A model generated the notes under the pieces. The model ran no database searches, was not told the origin of the DNA, and saw only the letters and a list, made by a program, of their open reading frames with translations. Positions 44,741 through 53,575 of a DNA stretch of 64,000 nucleotides are shown here, one piece after another. This DNA is from an uncultured Clostridia bacterium (GTDB lineage Bacteria; Bacillota; Clostridia; Oscillospirales; Oscillospiraceae): assembly GCA_947649615.1 (NCBI GenBank), contig CANSSG010000001.1:180296-244295 (forward strand), in the 5' to 3' direction. A program made the translations under genes and the position numbers. How positions within the stretch are numbered: position 1 is the stretch's first letter; the number at the start of each line of letters is the position of its first letter.

Positions 44741-47700
44741 ATGAAAAACACCACGAAACGGCGGCTGATATCGTTCCTGCTGGCCCTTGTGATGGTTCTG
44801 GCCCTGGCCCCCACGGCCCTGCTGGAGGGGGAAGACGACGGCGGCCCCGCCGACCCGCCCCCCGTGGAAGAGCCAGGAGATCCAACGCCACCCGGCGACG
44901 GCAGCGATGACGGCAGCCAGGACCCCGGCAAGATCACTAAAATAGAACTAAACAACGACAGCGGCCTTCTCCACGGAACCGGCCCCGACTATACAATCAC
45001 CCTGGAGCCGAACGCCACCGACGCCCGGGGCATCCCCATCAAGGTAGTCACCGAGCCGGACAATACGGAGACCCAAAAGGTCAAGTTTAGTTGGAAATCC
45101 AGCGATTCCAAGGTTGTCAGCGTCTCGGAGGGCGCCACGGACAACGGCCATTCCGGCAGCATTTACGGCCACGCCCCTGGCCGCGCGACAGTAACGATCT
45201 CCGATGGCAAGGATCTGACGTGTACCATTGACGTCACCGTCAGCGGCATCACCCTCAGCGACGAGTTGAAAAAGGGCATTTCCATCCTGGAAAACAACAA
45301 CCGGGTGTTCACGGTTGACACAGACTATAAATTGTTCGGCAGCGCCAAGGACAACGCCGGTGCGAAGCTGACGGTCTCTGTCATCGACGCCAAGCCCAAC
45401 GTTGTCGTTTCCCCCTCCTCCCCTGTGGAGGATACCAGCAAATTTACAGTGGAGGGCCGCAAGGAGGGCAAGGCCACCGTGCGGGTGACGGTCACCGCCG
45501 CCGGGCATGAGTACTGGGAAGAATTCCCGGTTACCGTGGAATCCAACGAATCCATCATTGAATATACCGATGGATGCAGCCCGGTAAAGCCCCTGAAATT
45601 TTCCGAACTGGAGCATGAGATTGCCGCCCAGTGCAAGGAAATGACCACCGAGGACCTGGCGTCCGTCATCGACCTGCGGGTTCCGACCAATGAGGGCGTT
45701 TTATACCTGGGCTACAAATCCCCCGAGGACACCGGCGCGGGCGTCGGCAGTTCCGTGATCTACTACGCCAGCACCGGGGCCAGAGGGCCGTATATCAAGG
45801 ACATCACCTTCCTCCCCAACCCTTCCTTTGGCGGGGAAAAGGCGACGATCTCCTACACCGGCCGCTCTGCCGGCGGCCGCACCTTCAAGGGCAAGATTCT
45901 GGTCACCATTACGGATGACAAGACGGATCTGACCATCTCCACCAAGCGGGACACCCCGCTGCTGCTGGATGCCAGCATATTCTCCCGGGCCTGCCAGGAG
46001 CAGGTGGGCGCGCCCTTGGACTATGTGGTATTTACCCTGCCCCCGGCCAGCGAGGGCGCGTTGTACCTGGATTATAAGGACGAATGGAACTACGCCGCCA
46101 AGGTTTCCTCCAACGAGCGGTATAACCAGGCGAAGATCAATACCATTACCTTCGTTCCCGCCGCCGGCTTCGTAGGCAGCGTCCATATCAGCTACGCGGG
46201 CTACAGCGTCTCCGGCAGCAAGTACAGCGGAGAACTGGTCATCCAGGTCAAGCAGGGCTTAGACGATGCCATCGTCTACAACGATGGCGGCGCGGGCTAT
46301 GTGACCTTTGACGGCGGCGATTTTGACGATTTCAGCGAGAACGCCACCGGCAAAGAACTGGGCCGCGTCTCCTTCACGCCGCCGCCGGCGTCCCAGGGCA
46401 AGCTGTACGCCTCCTGGAGCGGAAGCCGGGGCAGCGAAGTGGCCTCCGGCGACACGTTCACTTCCAGGTCCCTGGACCGCGTGACCTTTGTGGCGGCGGA
46501 CGGCTTTGACGGCGTGGTGCGCATCCCCTTCATCGGGGAGAACAAGTCCGGTTCCGCCTTCCAGGGGACGGTGGAGGTTCATATTCAGTCCTCCGGCGCC
46601 AGCCGCGGCGATATCTCCTATGTCTGCGCGGCAGGGCAGTCGGTGAAGCTGGCATTGCCGGACTTTACCAGCCTGTGCGAATCCCTCACCGGGCAAAGGC
46701 TGCATTACATCAGCTTCCAAGCCCTGCCGGACTTCAATCAGGGTGCGCTTTATCACAACCGGACCAGCTCCGGCGGCATGGGTACCCGGGTGACCACCGC
46801 CACCAAGTATTTTAACAGCGCCACGCCCTATCTGTCGAACCTGTCCTTCTGGGCCACCCAGAATTTCCGGGGGTCGGTAGAGATTCCCTTCACCGGCTGC
46901 GCCGTTAACGGCCAGACCTTTACGGCGGTTCTCTCCATCAGCAACGGCGAGGGCGCGGGCAGCGGCGTATCCAACGCGGTAAGCTATGCGGTCACCGGGC
47001 AGAACCCCGCCCGGTTCTCCGGCAATGATTTTGATACCGCCTGCCGCCAGGCCACCAACGAGACCCTCAGCTACATCCGTCTCAGCCTTCCCTCCTCCGG
47101 CCAGGGCATTCTGTATTACGACTACCGTACGGATGCCAACCCCACCGCCCTGGATATCAGCCGGAACCTGTTCCGCTCCGGGGAGGTCTCTGTAGACCGG
47201 GTATCCTTCGTGGCGGCCAAGGGCTTCACAGGGGTCGCGTACATCCCCTACACCGGTTGGTCCATCAAGGGCCAGCAGTTTAACGGCACGGTTCAGGTCA
47301 CCGTCCATCCGGACGGCGCACTGGGCGGGCTGGTCCGGCATGAGACCACCGGCGCGCCGGTGCATCTGAGCGCCTACAGCATCCAGGAGGCGGCAGGGGG
47401 GCTTCCGGTTTCCCTGCGTCTGACCGGCCTGCCGGACGCATCCCAGGGCAAGCTGTACTATGAGTACATCAGCCCCACCCGCTATAGCTGGCAGGGCAAC
47501 ACCTCCACCGAGTACAGCCTGTACGGCGACCCCTCGGTCTCCAACCTGACCTTCGTCCCCAAGGCGGGTTATTACGGCGAGGTAAACATTCCCTACACCG
47601 CCAAGAACCAGGACGGCACCAGTTACAGCGGCTCCATCCGCATCATGGTAAACCAGCCCTATTCATCGGCGAACTTCAACGACCTGGACAGCTACTCCAC

Positions 47701-48217
47701 CCAGGCCAAATCCGCCGTGGATTACCTCTACGCCCTCGGCGTCGTCAACGGCGTAGGCGGGGGCCGCTACGACCCCGGCGCATCCATCCGGCGGGGAGAC
47801 TTCTGCCTGATGCTGGCCCGGGCCTTCCAGTTTAACGTAGGCAGCAGCGTCCAGGGCTTCAGCGACGTACCCGCCGGCGCTTACTACGCCCAGGCGGTAA
47901 ACCAGCTCTACGCGCTGGGCATTGTCAACGGCGTAGGCGGCGGCAAGTTCAGCCCCTCGTCCACGGTTTCCCGCCAGGACGCGGCGCTGATGGTGCAGCG
48001 GACCTTACGCCAGGCGGGCATGGAAGCATCCGACGGCAACGGCGCGGCGCTGGCGGCATACAGCGACCGGGGCCAGGTCTCCGGCTATGCCCAGGGCGCG
48101 GTAAGCGGCTTAGTCCAACTGGGCCTTCTGCCCACCAGCGGCGGCAAGCTGTCCCCCAAGGCGAACCTGAACCGCGTCGATATGGCGGTGCTGCTGCACC
48201 GGGCGATGACGCAATAG
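44741..48217 (+). CDS. Large surface protein with six internal repeats and C-terminal SLH domains
   Basis: The 1158-residue exported protein has a signal peptide (RRLISFLLALVMVLALAP), an acidic Pro-rich segment, two Ig-like/BIG2-type domains about 65-265, six tandem repeats of about 115-120 residues (about 268-980) each holding a GxLYxxY-like motif and a later ITFVPxxGFxGxVxIPYTG-type strand, and three C-terminal SLH motifs (for example LYALGVVNGVGGGRYDP). It has the opposite domain order to the preceding protein and the same AAAGGAGCG ribosome site. Probably anchored to the wall via SLH. Confidence 0.9.
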   Translation: MKNTTKRRLISFLLALVMVLALAPTALLEGEDDGGPADPPPVEEPGDPTPPGDGSDDGSQDPGKITKIELNNDSGLLHGTGPDYTITLEPNATDARGIPIKVVTEPDNTETQKVKFSWKSSDSKVVSVSEGATDNGHSGSIYGHAPGRATVTISDGKDLTCTIDVTVSGITLSDELKKGISILENNNRVFTVDTDYKLFGSAKDNAGAKLTVSVIDAKPNVVVSPSSPVEDTSKFTVEGRKEGKATVRVTVTAAGHEYWEEFPVTVESNESIIEYTDGCSPVKPLKFSELEHEIAAQCKEMTTEDLASVIDLRVPTNEGVLYLGYKSPEDTGAGVGSSVIYYASTGARGPYIKDITFLPNPSFGGEKATISYTGRSAGGRTFKGKILVTITDDKTDLTISTKRDTPLLLDASIFSRACQEQVGAPLDYVVFTLPPASEGALYLDYKDEWNYAAKVSSNERYNQAKINTITFVPAAGFVGSVHISYAGYSVSGSKYSGELVIQVKQGLDDAIVYNDGGAGYVTFDGGDFDDFSENATGKELGRVSFTPPPASQGKLYASWSGSRGSEVASGDTFTSRSLDRVTFVAADGFDGVVRIPFIGENKSGSAFQGTVEVHIQSSGASRGDISYVCAAGQSVKLALPDFTSLCESLTGQRLHYISFQALPDFNQGALYHNRTSSGGMGTRVTTATKYFNSATPYLSNLSFWATQNFRGSVEIPFTGCAVNGQTFTAVLSISNGEGAGSGVSNAVSYAVTGQNPARFSGNDFDTACRQATNETLSYIRLSLPSSGQGILYYDYRTDANPTALDISRNLFRSGEVSVDRVSFVAAKGFTGVAYIPYTGWSIKGQQFNGTVQVTVHPDGALGGLVRHETTGAPVHLSAYSIQEAAGGLPVSLRLTGLPDASQGKLYYEYISPTRYSWQGNTSTEYSLYGDPSVSNLTFVPKAGYYGEVNIPYTAKNQDGTSYSGSIRIMVNQPYSSANFNDLDSYSTQAKSAVDYLYALGVVNGVGGGRYDPGASIRRGDFCLMLARAFQFNVGSSVQGFSDVPAGAYYAQAVNQLYALGIVNGVGGGKFSPSSTVSRQDAALMVQRTLRQAGMEASDGNGAALAAYSDRGQVSGYAQGAVSGLVQLGLLPTSGGKLSPKANLNRVDMAVLLHRAMTQ

Positions 48218-48242
48218 CGGCAGCTTTCTGAAAACAAGGTTA

Positions 48243-48277
48243 AAGGCGGCGCAGGACGGAAAGTCCCGCGCCGCCTT
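48243..48277 (+). terminator. Hairpin after the second SLH gene
   Basis: AAGGCGGCGC and GCGCCGCCTT with inner GGAC/GTCC pairing form a strong stem 26 bases after the stop. The T-run is poor (GACCTTCTG). It abuts the next promoter. Confidence 0.6.
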
Positions 48278-48304
48278 GACCTTCTGTGGCAAAAGGAATA
48301 TAAT
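48276..48304 (+). promoter_or_regulatory. Promoter of the isochorismatase-GNAT gene
   Basis: TTGACC (48276-48281), 17 bases, TATAAT (48299-48304), 64 bases before the ATG. Confidence 0.75.
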
Positions 48305-48367
48305 TGCGCTTGTTAGAGACGCCATGTATCCATTTCACTTTCACTACATACAAGGAGAAACGCCCTT

Positions 48368-49423
48368 ATGAAACAAGCCCTCATCATTATCGACATGCAA
48401 AACGGCTTTCTCAACCCGGAATCCCCCCTGTGCATCCGGGACGCGCGGGCCACGGTGCCTGCCTGCGCGAAGGTCATCGCCGCCTGCCGGGAAGCAGGGG
48501 TCCCGGTGATTTTCGTCAACCGCGCCTACCGCGCCGACGGCAGCGACGTAGAGCACACCCGGTACAAGGTCTGGGCGGAGGGCGGCAAGCCCCTGGCCCC
48601 CGGCAGCACCGGGCCGCTCTCCGTAGAAAACCCGCCGGAGTTTGGCCGCTGCCCGCAGGACTATGAGATTATCAAGCCCCGCTACTCCGCCTTTTTCCAG
48701 ACGTCCCTGGACCTTCTCCTGCGCCGCCTGGGCGTAGACACAGTGCTGCTCACCGGCACCACCACGCCCAACTGCATCCGCACCACCTGCTATGACGCCA
48801 TTTCCCTGGACTACAAGGTCGTGGTGCTGTCGGACTGCTGTTCCTCCAACACGGATGAAATCCAGCGGGCCAACATGCTGGACATGGCAAACGTAGGCGC
48901 TGAAATCTGCGCTTCTGAAGCATTCCTGCCCACCCTGAAGCTGGCCGTCCGGCCCGGGACGCTGTCCGACCTGGACCGGTGCGCGGAAATTGAAGGGGCC
49001 TGCTTCCCGAAGGAGCAGGCCGCCAGCCGGGAATCCATCCGCAGCCGCCTGGCCGCATATCCGGAGCATGTCCTGGTAGGCGAGCTAAACGGCAGCGTCA
49101 TCGGCTACGCCATGGGTCCGGTTATCAGCGCCGAGACGATCGCCGACGAGATGTTCGCGGATGCATCCTGCCACAGCGGGGAGAATCCCTATCAATCGGT
49201 GTTCAGCCTGGCGGTCCACCCGGACTGCCAGAAGCGGGGCTATGGCCGCGTCCTGCTGAACGCCCTCATTGCCCAGGCCCGGCAGGAGGGACGGCGGGCC
49301 GTCACCCTCACCTGCCGGGCGGAAAAGCTGGACTATTACGCCAGCTTCGGGTTCCAAAACCGGGGCGTGTCGTCCTCGGTTCACGGTGGGGCAGTCTGGT
49401 ATGACATGGTGCTGCCGCTGTAG
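48368..49423 (+). CDS. Isochorismatase-family hydrolase fused to a GNAT acetyltransferase
   Basis: Of 351 residues, about 1-188 form a cysteine hydrolase of the isochorismatase family (nicotinamidase-like) with the catalytic Asp in IIIDMQNGF, a Lys near IKPRYSAF and the Cys in GTTTPNCIRTTCYDA. About 190-351 form a GNAT N-acetyltransferase with the acetyl-CoA loop HPDCQKRGYGRVLL and the C-terminal YYASFGFQNRG. Each part alone is common; joined they suggest sequential amide hydrolysis and amine acetylation, or detoxification. The substrate is unknown. ATG with AAGGAG upstream. Confidence 0.88.
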   Translation: MKQALIIIDMQNGFLNPESPLCIRDARATVPACAKVIAACREAGVPVIFVNRAYRADGSDVEHTRYKVWAEGGKPLAPGSTGPLSVENPPEFGRCPQDYEIIKPRYSAFFQTSLDLLLRRLGVDTVLLTGTTTPNCIRTTCYDAISLDYKVVVLSDCCSSNTDEIQRANMLDMANVGAEICASEAFLPTLKLAVRPGTLSDLDRCAEIEGACFPKEQAASRESIRSRLAAYPEHVLVGELNGSVIGYAMGPVISAETIADEMFADASCHSGENPYQSVFSLAVHPDCQKRGYGRVLLNALIAQARQEGRRAVTLTCRAEKLDYYASFGFQNRGVSSSVHGGAVWYDMVLPL

Positions 49424-49624
49424 CTACCGCCGCATCCAGCGTTCCGCTTCCTCCAGCTGCTCCTTGGCTTCCTCAATAGAAATCCCTTGGGCAATCATAG
49501 GGTAGCGGTTTTCGGTGCCATTGTTCCGCTGGACCTCATAGGTGCCGTATTTGTTAATGACATCGTCGTCGCCATCCGGCCACCCGGGCTTACGCTCGGG
49601 TGGCTGGCTTTCGTGTTTGCGCAT
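49424..49624 (-). CDS. Small hypothetical protein at the end of the phage cluster
   Basis: The 66-residue hydrophilic protein ends in a charged helix (SIEEAKEQLEEAERWMRR). ATG 49624 has GGAGG 10 bases upstream; a GTG 9 bases earlier lies too close to that site. It follows the gp48-like gene on the same strand by 17 bases, so it is probably the last gene of that operon. Function unknown. Confidence 0.6.
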   Translation of the reverse strand: MRKHESQPPERKPGWPDGDDDVINKYGTYEVQRNNGTENRYPMIAQGISIEEAKEQLEEAERWMRR

Positions 49625-49641
49625 GGTTCTCACCTCCGGCG

Positions 49642-50220
49642 TTAGTATGTCTCCGAAACCGCCAGTTCAAACCTCTTCCAGGTATACGCGCCTTCCCGGA
49701 GCATCCGCCAGGTATACCCCGCCTCCTCACATTCCCGCCAGGTCAAAAAACGGAAGTCAAACACCACCTCCAAGTGGCAGGGGATGATATCCAGGATAAT
49801 GCTGCGGATTTGTTCAAACCCCTCCGGGACCCCCGCCACATCGGGGAAAACGATTTTCACCCATCCGAACCGGTCCGTCTCCTGCACCACCGCCTTAATG
49901 CCGCAGCCGGAGACCGTCTCATTGATAGCCGCCAGGGTAAAGCTGTCCCCGCCGATGCGCAGCAGGGCGGCGATGGCTTCCCGCCGGAGGGGAATGCTGT
50001 ACTGGACCGGCGTCCGGGCGAACAGGGCTTCCCGGCGGCGCAGGCCCTCGCCCTCAGCGGTGGCCAGGGCGCTTTCCCGCTCCACATAGTCCAGTCTCCC
50101 GCTCAACTGGTCCAGTCCGAAGCCCAACGCGTCCAGCTCGCTGCCGCTGAGGCTCCCCTGGGACAGGTCGTAGACGCCCAGGGGCCGCAGCAGCTTTCTC
50201 AAATGCTGGGCATATTCCAT
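49642..50220 (-). CDS. Phage tail protein, YmfQ/DUF2313 (Mu gp48-like)
   Basis: The 192-residue baseplate-associated protein is expected just after the gpJ-like gene in myovirus-type clusters. It begins MEYAQHLRKLLRPLGVYDL and has a late LEVVFDFRFLTWRECEEAGYTW segment typical of the family. The frame stays open upstream within the preceding gene, but ATG 50220 gives the family N-terminus. It is the last recognisable structural gene; fibre genes that usually follow are missing. Confidence 0.8.
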   Translation of the reverse strand: MEYAQHLRKLLRPLGVYDLSQGSLSGSELDALGFGLDQLSGRLDYVERESALATAEGEGLRRREALFARTPVQYSIPLRREAIAALLRIGGDSFTLAAINETVSGCGIKAVVQETDRFGWVKIVFPDVAGVPEGFEQIRSIILDIIPCHLEVVFDFRFLTWRECEEAGYTWRMLREGAYTWKRFELAVSETY

Positions 50221-50221
50221 A

Positions 50222-51283
50222 TCAAGCCCCCCATTCCATAATCCGCACGGTCCCCAGGCTGGGCAGGACGGTAGGGCTGCCCTCCCAATCGGCGGCGGGG
50301 GTAGTAAAGCGGTAATTCTCCACGCTGTCCAGGTCATAGAGCAGGTTTCCCAAAAAGGCCAGCGTCACGCCCTTCCCCAGCAGCGCGCCGGTAAAGGCGC
50401 CCCGCAGGGCGGCTTCCGCCTGCGCCTGGGCTTCCTGGAAGGTGTACCCGCCGGCAGGCCGGACGGCCACGGCGATATTCACCGGCTTCGGCGTGGGGGC
50501 CAGCACCCGCAGGTCCACGGAGATTTCCCGTTTTTCCTGCAAATACCGGTTTAACTCCGCCAGCAGCTCCGGCGAAGGAACGCCGCCCTCAGCAGCCACA
50601 TAGAGGTCCACGGAACCCACGCCCCTGGGCCTCCCTACGGCAACGGCCGCCGCCACGCCCGGGCGGGACAGGGCGGTCTGCTCATAGTAAGCGGCGTTGG
50701 CCCCGTTTGGCAAGCGGCGGTAGCTGTCCAGCAGCCGGAGCCGGAGGGCCTCGTCGCTCTCCGCGTCGTCCCCGCCGGCAAAGGCGGCGGGATTGGTGCA
50801 GGCCTTGACGCCCACGGGCATAGCCGCCATAATGGTGACGGTTCCGGCGGCAGCATTGCCCTGCTTTCCCGGCTCCAGGGCTTCCGCAGGCGCATCCACG
50901 TAAAGCGTCCCCGCTTTAAGCGTCACGGCCTGCGTAGTCGCAAACCGCGTCCCGGCGGCAGTCATGCACACGCACCCTTTGTCCACCTCCAAATCCGTAT
51001 TGACCGCCGTATGTACGCCGAAGCGCAGCGTCCCCTTCGCCCGTACGGCGGCGCCCCGCTGGATGCCCCGGATTTGCGCGTGGCGTTCCAGGTACTCCCC
51101 CGCCGCCGTCTGCGGAAAGCTCTGGTCCAGCAGCCACTTTGCCTGCAAATACAGCCCGTGGAGCTGCGCCGCCGCCGCATAGAGCCTTGCCGCCAGGTCG
51201 CAGGACGGGCTGGGCAGATAGCCGCTGGCCTGCGCGAAAACGGCCAGCATTTCCTCATAAATCGTGTCGATGGTTTTTTCCAT
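50222..51283 (-). CDS. Baseplate J/gp47-family protein
   Basis: The 353-residue baseplate component of contractile tails has a central GxxG-rich, Ala-rich barrel, and DDAESDEALRLRLLDSYRR matches the family signature (ESDEELRRR-type). It lies 1 base before the gp48-like gene and 11 after the gp25-like gene. Confidence 0.9.
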   Translation of the reverse strand: MEKTIDTIYEEMLAVFAQASGYLPSPSCDLAARLYAAAAQLHGLYLQAKWLLDQSFPQTAAGEYLERHAQIRGIQRGAAVRAKGTLRFGVHTAVNTDLEVDKGCVCMTAAGTRFATTQAVTLKAGTLYVDAPAEALEPGKQGNAAAGTVTIMAAMPVGVKACTNPAAFAGGDDAESDEALRLRLLDSYRRLPNGANAAYYEQTALSRPGVAAAVAVGRPRGVGSVDLYVAAEGGVPSPELLAELNRYLQEKREISVDLRVLAPTPKPVNIAVAVRPAGGYTFQEAQAQAEAALRGAFTGALLGKGVTLAFLGNLLYDLDSVENYRFTTPAADWEGSPTVLPSLGTVRIMEWGA

Positions 51284-51294
51284 AAAATCCCCTT

Positions 51295-51642
51295 TTATTT
51301 GATATCCAGCGCAACGGACAAGTCCTCGCCCTGATAGTCCAAAAACACGGTAAGCCGCATCCTGTCCCCGTCCTCTGGGGCGAGACCAACGTCTGTCACC
51401 GTCACATTTTCTGCCGCCAGGGCTTCCGCCGCGTACTGCCGTGCGGCGGAGCGCCGCTGCGCGGCAGGCTCCCGGCCCAGCAGATAGAGCCTGCTCCCCA
51501 GTTCCGGCAGGGCCGGCAGGCCGCCCCTCCGGGCCGTCAGCCGGAACAGCACCCGTTCCAGCAGCGCTTCCGCGCCTTCCAGCCGCACTATGCCGCCCAA
51601 ACCGTCCGGCACATAGTCGCCGTTCAAAATTTTCACTTCCAC
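51295..51642 (-). CDS. Baseplate wedge protein, gp25/Mu gp46-like
   Basis: The 115-residue protein contains RGGLPALPELGSRLYLL and the downstream RQYAAEALA, which fit the GPW/gp25 family, the initiator of sheath assembly at the baseplate. Position between the spike-like and gpJ-like genes is standard. Confidence 0.8.
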   Translation of the reverse strand: MEVKILNGDYVPDGLGGIVRLEGAEALLERVLFRLTARRGGLPALPELGSRLYLLGREPAAQRRSAARQYAAEALAAENVTVTDVGLAPEDGDRMRLTVFLDYQGEDLSVALDIK

Positions 51643-51654
51643 AAGCGCACCTCC

Positions 51655-52044
51655 CTACGCGCCGGACGGCCTATACGGCTGTCCATTGACGGTCAGCCGC
51701 CCGGAAATTTCCACCGTGCCGTCGTTGCGGAGGTAGATGGACGCACCGCCCCCGGCATACAAGAAAAGCTCCCCCGGCGCCATGTCCTTGGGGGCATGCC
51801 CCCCGGTGCTGGCAGCGGCAATGCACTGCTCCCCGGCCTCCGCGCCGTCCTTAATGACCAGGACGGTGTCCCCCGCCCGGGGCTGCCAGACCACGCCGCC
51901 CGGGGCGAACACCTCCAAATCCCTCTGCTCCCCCCGGGTCAGCACCGACGCGCTGCCTCCGCCGATCGTGGTCACGCCCATACCGGCGGATTCCCCTCCG
52001 GCGGGCCGGCGGGCCATATTTTGCGATACCCACATAGCCTTCAC
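51655..52044 (-). CDS. Baseplate spike-like protein (Mu gp45/gpV-like)
   Basis: The 129-residue protein has an N-terminal OB-like region (GGVVWQPRAGDTVLVIKDG) and a C-terminal beta repeat (SIYLRNDGTVEISGRLTVNG) as in the membrane-piercing spike of contractile tails. Its start overlaps the gpD-like gene by 4 bases. It is short compared with full spike proteins. Confidence 0.75.
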   Translation of the reverse strand: MKAMWVSQNMARRPAGGESAGMGVTTIGGGSASVLTRGEQRDLEVFAPGGVVWQPRAGDTVLVIKDGAEAGEQCIAAASTGGHAPKDMAPGELFLYAGGGASIYLRNDGTVEISGRLTVNGQPYRPSGA

Positions 52045-52976
52045 CTCACACTCAATGTCAATTCCGTCCGCTCCCCGCTGCCGTCCAGCCGGCTGTGGGC
52101 GCGGACCACGTCATATTCCCCGGCCAGCGCCAGCCTGTCCAGCGCCAGCCTGACCCGGTCTCCCGGCTTCGCCGCAAAGGCCCGGGGCAGCTCCACGGTA
52201 ATTTCCAGCCGCTCAAGTTCCGACTGGGCAATCTGATATTCCCCGGTGTACCGCCTGTCCCCGGCGGCGCTGCGGGGCATGTAGAGCACATGCCGCCGCT
52301 GCCCGCCCTGGTCGATAAATTTCTGATTCGGCACCCGGCGGCTGACGCGCTGGGACTTATCCTGAATCAGCATTTCCGAGATAACCCCATACCGCTGCTC
52401 CCGTTTCCGTACGCGCAGCAGGGGCGTACTGTCTCCGGCTTCCAGCGTCCTCCCGCTGCCCCAAAGGGGCGCGGAGACCAAAACCCCCTCCCCGGTAAAA
52501 TAGGGATCGAACCCGCCGAACCGCCGGGTAAAGCCCTGTACGGCCTTCCACTGGCTGGACCCGGAGGACACGGCGTAGCCGCTGCCGGACACATCCTGCT
52601 TCCGTTCCGTCCGGATGCCGTAGGGCGCCACATGGTTCTCCAAAATTTCCGACAGCGGGGCGCGCCCGTAGCGCAGCGCCTCCGACTCATTGTCCAGCAG
52701 CAGCGCGGCCATGCCCCTGCCCTCGATGGTGGCCAGCAGCCCATGCTGGGAGAGGGAGACCTCATAAGCGTCCACCACTCCCCGCAGCATGGTTTGATCC
52801 CCTTGCCGCGCGGTAAACCGGACAGCTTTCGGAAGGGCCTGCGCCATATCCGGACTGTAGGGGCAGACCGCCGTCAAGCTGTCGCAGGGGACGGAGGCGG
52901 TTAAATCAACCTCCCAGCGGAGCAGTACCGGCAGCGCGAAGGCCTGGCCGTCATAGGTTTCCAGTTGGATGGTCAC
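52041..52976 (-). CDS. Late control D/gpD-like tail hub protein
   Basis: The 311-residue hub protein of the baseplate (XkdQ/gpD family) has an N-terminal beta domain (LRWEVDLTASVPCDSL) and a central LSEILENHVAPYGIR segment typical of the family. It overlaps the LysM gene by 4 bases. Confidence 0.85.
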   Translation of the reverse strand: MTIQLETYDGQAFALPVLLRWEVDLTASVPCDSLTAVCPYSPDMAQALPKAVRFTARQGDQTMLRGVVDAYEVSLSQHGLLATIEGRGMAALLLDNESEALRYGRAPLSEILENHVAPYGIRTERKQDVSGSGYAVSSGSSQWKAVQGFTRRFGGFDPYFTGEGVLVSAPLWGSGRTLEAGDSTPLLRVRKREQRYGVISEMLIQDKSQRVSRRVPNQKFIDQGGQRRHVLYMPRSAAGDRRYTGEYQIAQSELERLEITVELPRAFAAKPGDRVRLALDRLALAGEYDVVRAHSRLDGSGERTELTLSVR

Positions 52977-53545
52977 GCCGGTACCACCACCTTATCCCCA
53001 GGATGGATCAAATTGGGGTTTTTGATTTCCGGATTTGCCTTCAGCAAATCTTCCAGTGAAACCGCATATTTCCGGGCGATCCCCCACAAAGTATCGCCCC
53101 CGGCAACGGTATGGCTTCTGGCGGGGGCCGCCGTCCCCGTCCCCTGGGGCGGCAGGCCGGGCGCGGCCAGGTCCGTCAGGTTTTCTCCGTAGCCGTCAAA
53201 CCGCTCCTGGAATTCAAAACTGTACCGGACATAGTCCGGCATAGGCTCCTGTTCCAGCTTCAGCCCGGTAAAGTAAGCGTTGGACGCCTGCCACAGGGGA
53301 TGGATGAGCAGGCCCGGCCCATCCTGATAAAACACGCTGGCCAGTCGTTTAAACTCCTCGTAGGCGTTTGGACCCACAAACTCCCCCTGCCCCCGGATCA
53401 CCCGGCAGCTCATCCCCATGTCCTGGATATAGTACCGCCCAAAAGGCACCTTATGGACGGCGGTCTGCCTCTGGTAGGCAATGGAGTAGGCCGCCGGGTT
53501 ATAGGGCCAGACATAATCCTTATAGCGCATAGGCGCTAACAGCAT
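52973..53545 (-). CDS. LysM-containing tail protein (XkdP/gp53-like)
   Basis: In this 190-residue protein, the N-terminal 130 residues are a tail-connector-like domain (FGRYYIQDMGMSC). The C-terminal 50 form a LysM domain (HTVAGGDTLWGIARKYAVSL, then NPNLIHPGDKVVV) that may bind peptidoglycan. It usually follows the tape measure in myovirus clusters; here it follows a short Ala/Pro-rich protein. Confidence 0.88.
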   Translation of the reverse strand: MLLAPMRYKDYVWPYNPAAYSIAYQRQTAVHKVPFGRYYIQDMGMSCRVIRGQGEFVGPNAYEEFKRLASVFYQDGPGLLIHPLWQASNAYFTGLKLEQEPMPDYVRYSFEFQERFDGYGENLTDLAAPGLPPQGTGTAAPARSHTVAGGDTLWGIARKYAVSLEDLLKANPEIKNPNLIHPGDKVVVPA

Positions 53546-53575
53546 TTCCTTCCACCTCTCTTATATGAATTTCCA

